7,516 nt of DNA. Origin: Pseudarthrobacter sp. Its GTDB lineage: Bacteria > Actinomycetota > Actinomycetes > Actinomycetales > Micrococcaceae. The DNA is taken from contig JABFWC010000167.1 in assembly GCA_013362385.1 (NCBI GenBank), positions 1 through 7,516 of the forward strand, given 5' to 3'. Position 1 is the first letter of the stretch, and every line of letters starts with the position of its first letter. A program made the position numbers and the translations under genes. Below the pieces are notes generated by a model. The model did not search any database. It was not told the DNA's origin and saw only the letters and a list, made by a program, of their open reading frames with translations. This document shows positions 5,477 to 7,516 of the stretch, in pieces.

Positions 5477-5647
5477 TGTCCTGCGCCCCTTCCGAACTGC
5501 CTCCTGCTTCCTGATGGGCCCAAACTACGCCGGCAGTCCGCGCGTTTCCTGAAGGATCGCCAACGGTTTCGGTCAAGATCGGGTAAAGGTATGGTGCGGA
5601 GTTCCACATGGTTGGCCCCGCGGCCTTCTGTTTGGCTGCCGGTTCCG

Positions 5648-5653
5648 TATTAT
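5648..5653 (+). promoter_or_regulatory. -10 box implying a leaderless mRNA
   Basis: TATTAT matches the -10 consensus well and ends 6 bases before the ATG at 5660. A start of transcription at the usual distance would fall on the A of that ATG. No ribosome binding site is possible in the gap (TCAGGG abuts the ATG). No good -35 is seen at 16-18 bases, as is common for actinobacterial leaderless promoters. Confidence 0.5.
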
Positions 5654-5659
5654 TCAGGG

Positions 5660-5806
5660 ATGTGGACAAAACAAAGCCAAAGCTTCTGCCCCGTGTGCGG
5701 CAGGACCACTAACCACGTCACGCACTTCCAGAAGGACGACGCCGGCGCTTTGGTTGCGAGCGTCCGCTGCACCGAGTGCCCCGAACCTTCCGGCGCGGCC
5801 GCCTGA
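5660..5806 (+). CDS. Small zinc-ribbon protein, 48 aa
   Basis: The 48-aa product has two CxxC knuckles, CPVCGR near residue 10 and CTEC near 37, with 23 residues between them. That spacing suits a zinc ribbon binding one zinc ion. Between the knuckles, THFQKDDAGALVASVRC gives the expected beta-hairpin pattern. The frame is open upstream to 5369, but the sequence before 5660 is Arg/Pro-rich and unlike protein, so I start at ATG 5660. The adjacent TATTAT box suggests a leaderless transcript. An ATG at 5591 is an alternative with little support. Such mini zinc ribbons may bind nucleic acid or protein partners; the specific role is unknown. It is convergent with the MFS gene. Confidence 0.72.
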   Translation: MWTKQSQSFCPVCGRTTNHVTHFQKDDAGALVASVRCTECPEPSGAAA

Positions 5807-5837
5807 ACTTCAAGCGGCACCTCGGTGTCTTTGGACG

Positions 5838-5851
5838 GGACCAAGTGGTCC
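5838..5851. terminator. Short hairpin between convergent genes
   Basis: GGACCA-AG-TGGTCC is a perfect 6-bp inverted repeat between the zinc-ribbon gene (ends 5806) and the MFS gene (ends 5887 on the other strand). The two-base spacer would open to a 4-base loop or larger. There is no T-tract on either side, so a terminator role rests on position alone. Confidence 0.3.
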
Positions 5852-5903
5852 GGGGTCAAAGTGGCGCTGGATCAGCTAGTCCGGGGTCAGCTGGCGCGGG
5901 ATC
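5848..5903. repeat. Tandem imperfect 25-26-bp repeat over the MFS stop
   Basis: Two copies start with GTCCGGGGTCA at 5848 and 5879 (period 31) and stay alike through TGGCGC and GGATC (5848-5873 and 5879-5903; one gap and about three mismatches). The second copy covers the TGA stop (5887-5889) and the last codons of the MFS gene. Origin by slippage, or as the end of a lost insertion sequence, are both possible. Confidence 0.6.
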
Positions 5904-7140
5904 GTGTGATGCAGGGCTGGACGGTGAGGAAGATGGCCAGGGCGGCGGCCTGGATGACGGTCAGGGTCACTGCCAGCGCAAAGACTGACTGCTCGTACAG
6001 CAGGCCGATCAGGAAACTTCCGGCAAGCCAGGCGAGCCCGTAGCAGGCGGTGAACATGCCGTACGCGCTGCCGCGGCGCCCTGCCGGGGCGAGGCCGGCC
6101 ACCGCTGCGCGCATGGTGCTTTCCTGCACGCCCATCGCCGCTCCCCACAGCAGCACGCCGGCGATGGCGAGCGCCGTACTGTTGCTGAACCCCAGCCACG
6201 GGACCGCCGCGGCCAGGACCGGAAGGGCCACGAGGACCTTCAGCCCGATCCGGTCGAAAAGCCAGCCGGACGCGAGCGCGGCCACGGCATCCACGCCCAT
6301 GGCCACCGCGTAGAGCACCGGGACCACCGCGGCCGGCAGGAGCCCGGTGGACACCACGTGGAACGAGAGCAGCCCGAACGTGGCGTAACCGAACATGGTC
6401 AGGCTGCTGAACGCCGCGTAGATCCAGTACTGCCGGGGCATTGGTTCCCGTGTCGGCCCAATGCCCGGCACCGGACCATCCCCCGTCGCCTGCCCACCCG
6501 GCGCTGCGGCCTCGTACACGGCGGGCTCGGGAACCCGCCGCTTTAGCCCGAACAGGATCAGCATGGCCGCGAGCCCGGGAACCGCGAGCAGCAGGAATCC
6601 CGGACCGTAACTGCCGCTCAATGCCAGGGCCGCACCCACCAGGAGCGGACCCACAAACGCGCCCGCCTGGTCCAGGGCCTCATGCAGCGCAAAAGCCTTG
6701 CCCTGCCCCAGGCCCGCGCCGGCCTCGGCAAGCATCGTGTCCTTGGCCGGACTGCGCACCGCCTTGCCCAGCCGTTCCAGCAGCACCAGCAGGCAGGCAA
6801 CCCACAGCGCATCGGTGATCCCCAGCAGCGGGACGGACAGGGCCGTGAGCCCATAACCGCTGAGCGCCAGTGTCCACCGCAGCCCGGGCCGGTCCGCCAG
6901 CCGGCCGAAGACAAGGCGCAGCACCAGGGCCACGGCCTCCCCCGCGCCGGTGACCACGCTGACCAGGAGTGCGGAGGCACCCAGCACACCGAGGAAGGGG
7001 CCGGTGACGCTGCGGGCGCCCTCGTACACCATGTCCATCAGCGCGCTGACGATCCCGAAAACCAGGATGAAGCGGATGGCGGTCATCGGCACCCCGGGGG
7101 CACCGCCGGCGTTGCCCCGAAAGTTACTGCTGGTACTCAT
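5887..7140 (-). CDS. MFS transporter
   Basis: From ATG 7140 this encodes a 417-aa inner-membrane transporter of the major facilitator superfamily, with about 12 hydrophobic segments in two halves. Between segments 2 and 3 is the family signature GRLADRPGLR (about residues 79-88), repeated in the second half as GWLFDRIGLK (about 292-301). RSPAKDTMLAEA and LHEALDQAGAFVGPLL follow segment 4. A central cytoplasmic loop lies at about 200-238, and GAAMGVQESTMRAAVA is in the second half. Substrate cannot be told; drug or metabolite efflux is typical. GTG 7191 and ATG 7185 are alternative in-frame starts. I prefer 7140, with GGGGGAG upstream at a longish 11 bases; ATG 7086 is also possible. It overlaps the SEDS gene end by 17 bases, suggesting translational coupling. 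Its 3' end lies inside a tandem repeat, so the last residues (ITRSRAS) may be recent. Confidence 0.9.
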   Translation of the reverse strand: MSTSSNFRGNAGGAPGVPMTAIRFILVFGIVSALMDMVYEGARSVTGPFLGVLGASALLVSVVTGAGEAVALVLRLVFGRLADRPGLRWTLALSGYGLTALSVPLLGITDALWVACLLVLLERLGKAVRSPAKDTMLAEAGAGLGQGKAFALHEALDQAGAFVGPLLVGAALALSGSYGPGFLLLAVPGLAAMLILFGLKRRVPEPAVYEAAAPGGQATGDGPVPGIGPTREPMPRQYWIYAAFSSLTMFGYATFGLLSFHVVSTGLLPAAVVPVLYAVAMGVDAVAALASGWLFDRIGLKVLVALPVLAAAVPWLGFSNSTALAIAGVLLWGAAMGVQESTMRAAVAGLAPAGRRGSAYGMFTACYGLAWLAGSFLIGLLYEQSVFALAVTLTVIQAAALAIFLTVQPCITRSRAS

Positions 7141-7516
7141 GGGGACGTCCACTCCCCCGACGGGCGGCCGGGACGACTGAAGCATCCCCACCGCCGGAAG
7201 CCGCGCCCCGCCGTTTTGGCCCCGCAGCGCCCCATCCGTCGGGCCGGGTCACCGCCAGGACTATCCCGATCCCGGCCAGCGAAGACACCATGGCCGAGCC
7301 GCCGTAGGAGATGAAGGGCAGCGGGACACCGATCACCGGCAGCAGCCCGCTGACCATGGCGATGTTGATCACGGCCTGCCCCAGGATCCAGGTGATCACG
7401 CTGCAGGCGACGATCCGCGAGAAAGTGTCCTGCGTGCGCGCGATCGTCCTGAACACCGCGATGGCCAGGATCGCGAACCGGCACAGCACCCGCAGCGTGC
7501 CGGCCAGTCCCAGTTC
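7124..7516 (-). CDS. FtsW/RodA/SpoVE (SEDS) family protein, C-terminal part
   Basis: The last 130 residues of a polytopic membrane protein run off the right edge; the 5' part is outside the window. The reading frame is open from base 7516 (ELGLAGTLR) to TAA at 7126-7124. SEDS proteins polymerise lipid II glycan strands in division (FtsW) or elongation (RodA). The diagnostic C-terminal signature is present: TWILGQAVINIAMVSGLLP, then VIGVPLPFISYGGSAMV, followed by a final membrane segment (SLAGIGIVLAVT) and a Gly/Arg-rich tail. The wording (GQAVIN, GVPLP, GGSAMV) looks closer to FtsW than RodA. However, the next gene is an MFS transporter and not murG, so it is not in the standard dcw order and may be an extra paralogue. 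I leave the symbol open. Confidence 0.85.
   Translation of the reverse strand, partial: ELGLAGTLRVLCRFAILAIAVFRTIARTQDTFSRIVACSVITWILGQAVINIAMVSGLLPVIGVPLPFISYGGSAMVSSLAGIGIVLAVTRPDGWGAAGPKRRGAASGGGDASVVPAARRGSGRPHEYQQ

Noticed and set aside
5581..5590. GGTTT then GGGTA resembling a sigma-B/SigF-type promoter before the zinc-ribbon gene
   Set aside because: The spacing between the two elements is about 11 bases, shorter than the roughly 13-17 expected, and the leaderless -10 at 5648 explains the gene better.
5369..5659. Upstream extension of the zinc-ribbon frame
   Set aside because: The extension is Arg/Pro/His-rich without domain character and overlaps the small minus-strand gene. The protein-like segment begins at 5660.
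5329..5903. A complete insertion sequence between the two repeat arrays
   Set aside because: The arrays do not match each other as inverted or direct ends, and no transposase lies between them.
1..7516. CRISPR array, tRNA, rRNA or transposase gene
   Set aside because: I saw no regularly spaced repeats beyond two-copy pairs, no cloverleaf-like or rRNA segment, and no transposase or integrase motif in any frame.

Overview
The window reads as high-GC actinobacterial DNA, most like the Micrococcaceae (Arthrobacter and relatives). I infer this from GC-rich codon use, several ANTAR-domain regulators, GTG and TTG starts, and an actinobacterial-style ArsC. No database search was possible, so genus is a guess. 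The first 12 bases match the 3' end of an Illumina adapter. The left edge is therefore an untrimmed contig end, not genome sequence.

Layout, left to right. (i) 179-1574: two convergent ANTAR genes, an intact GAF-ANTAR regulator (+) and a PAS-ANTAR regulator (-). The PAS-ANTAR frame is broken by what looks like a one-base deletion. (ii) 1786-2127: a 113-aa protein of unknown function, convergent with trxB across a GC-rich hairpin. (iii) 3615-2181 (-): a two-gene operon of arsenate reductase (arsC) and thioredoxin reductase (trxB, perhaps an ArsT). Its leader holds a perfect 19-bp palindrome followed by T7. (iv) 3775-4098: a small, possibly STAS-like protein (+), closed by a well-formed terminator. 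(v) 4162-4567: about 400 bases without a convincing gene, holding a candidate promoter, inverted repeats and alternative hairpins, leading into a second GAF-ANTAR gene (4568-5320, +). (vi) 5321-5886: two very small genes absent from a standard long-ORF view, a 34-aa single-membrane-segment peptide (-) and a 48-aa zinc-ribbon protein (+) that is probably leaderless. Two sets of short direct repeats border them. (vii) 7140-5887 (-): an MFS transporter overlapping by 17 bases the 3' end of a SEDS-family (FtsW/RodA-like) gene that runs off the right edge.

How the parts fit. ArsC and TrxB make a self-contained arsenate reduction unit: ArsC reduces arsenate to arsenite and the thioredoxin pathway recycles it. 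No arsenite pump or ArsR is in view. The three ANTAR proteins would sense small ligands or redox/light state through GAF or PAS domains and act on nascent RNA as antiterminators. That makes the terminator-like hairpin before arsC and the alternative hairpins before the second GAF-ANTAR gene the most interesting non-coding signals. A link between the regulators and these leaders is inference only.
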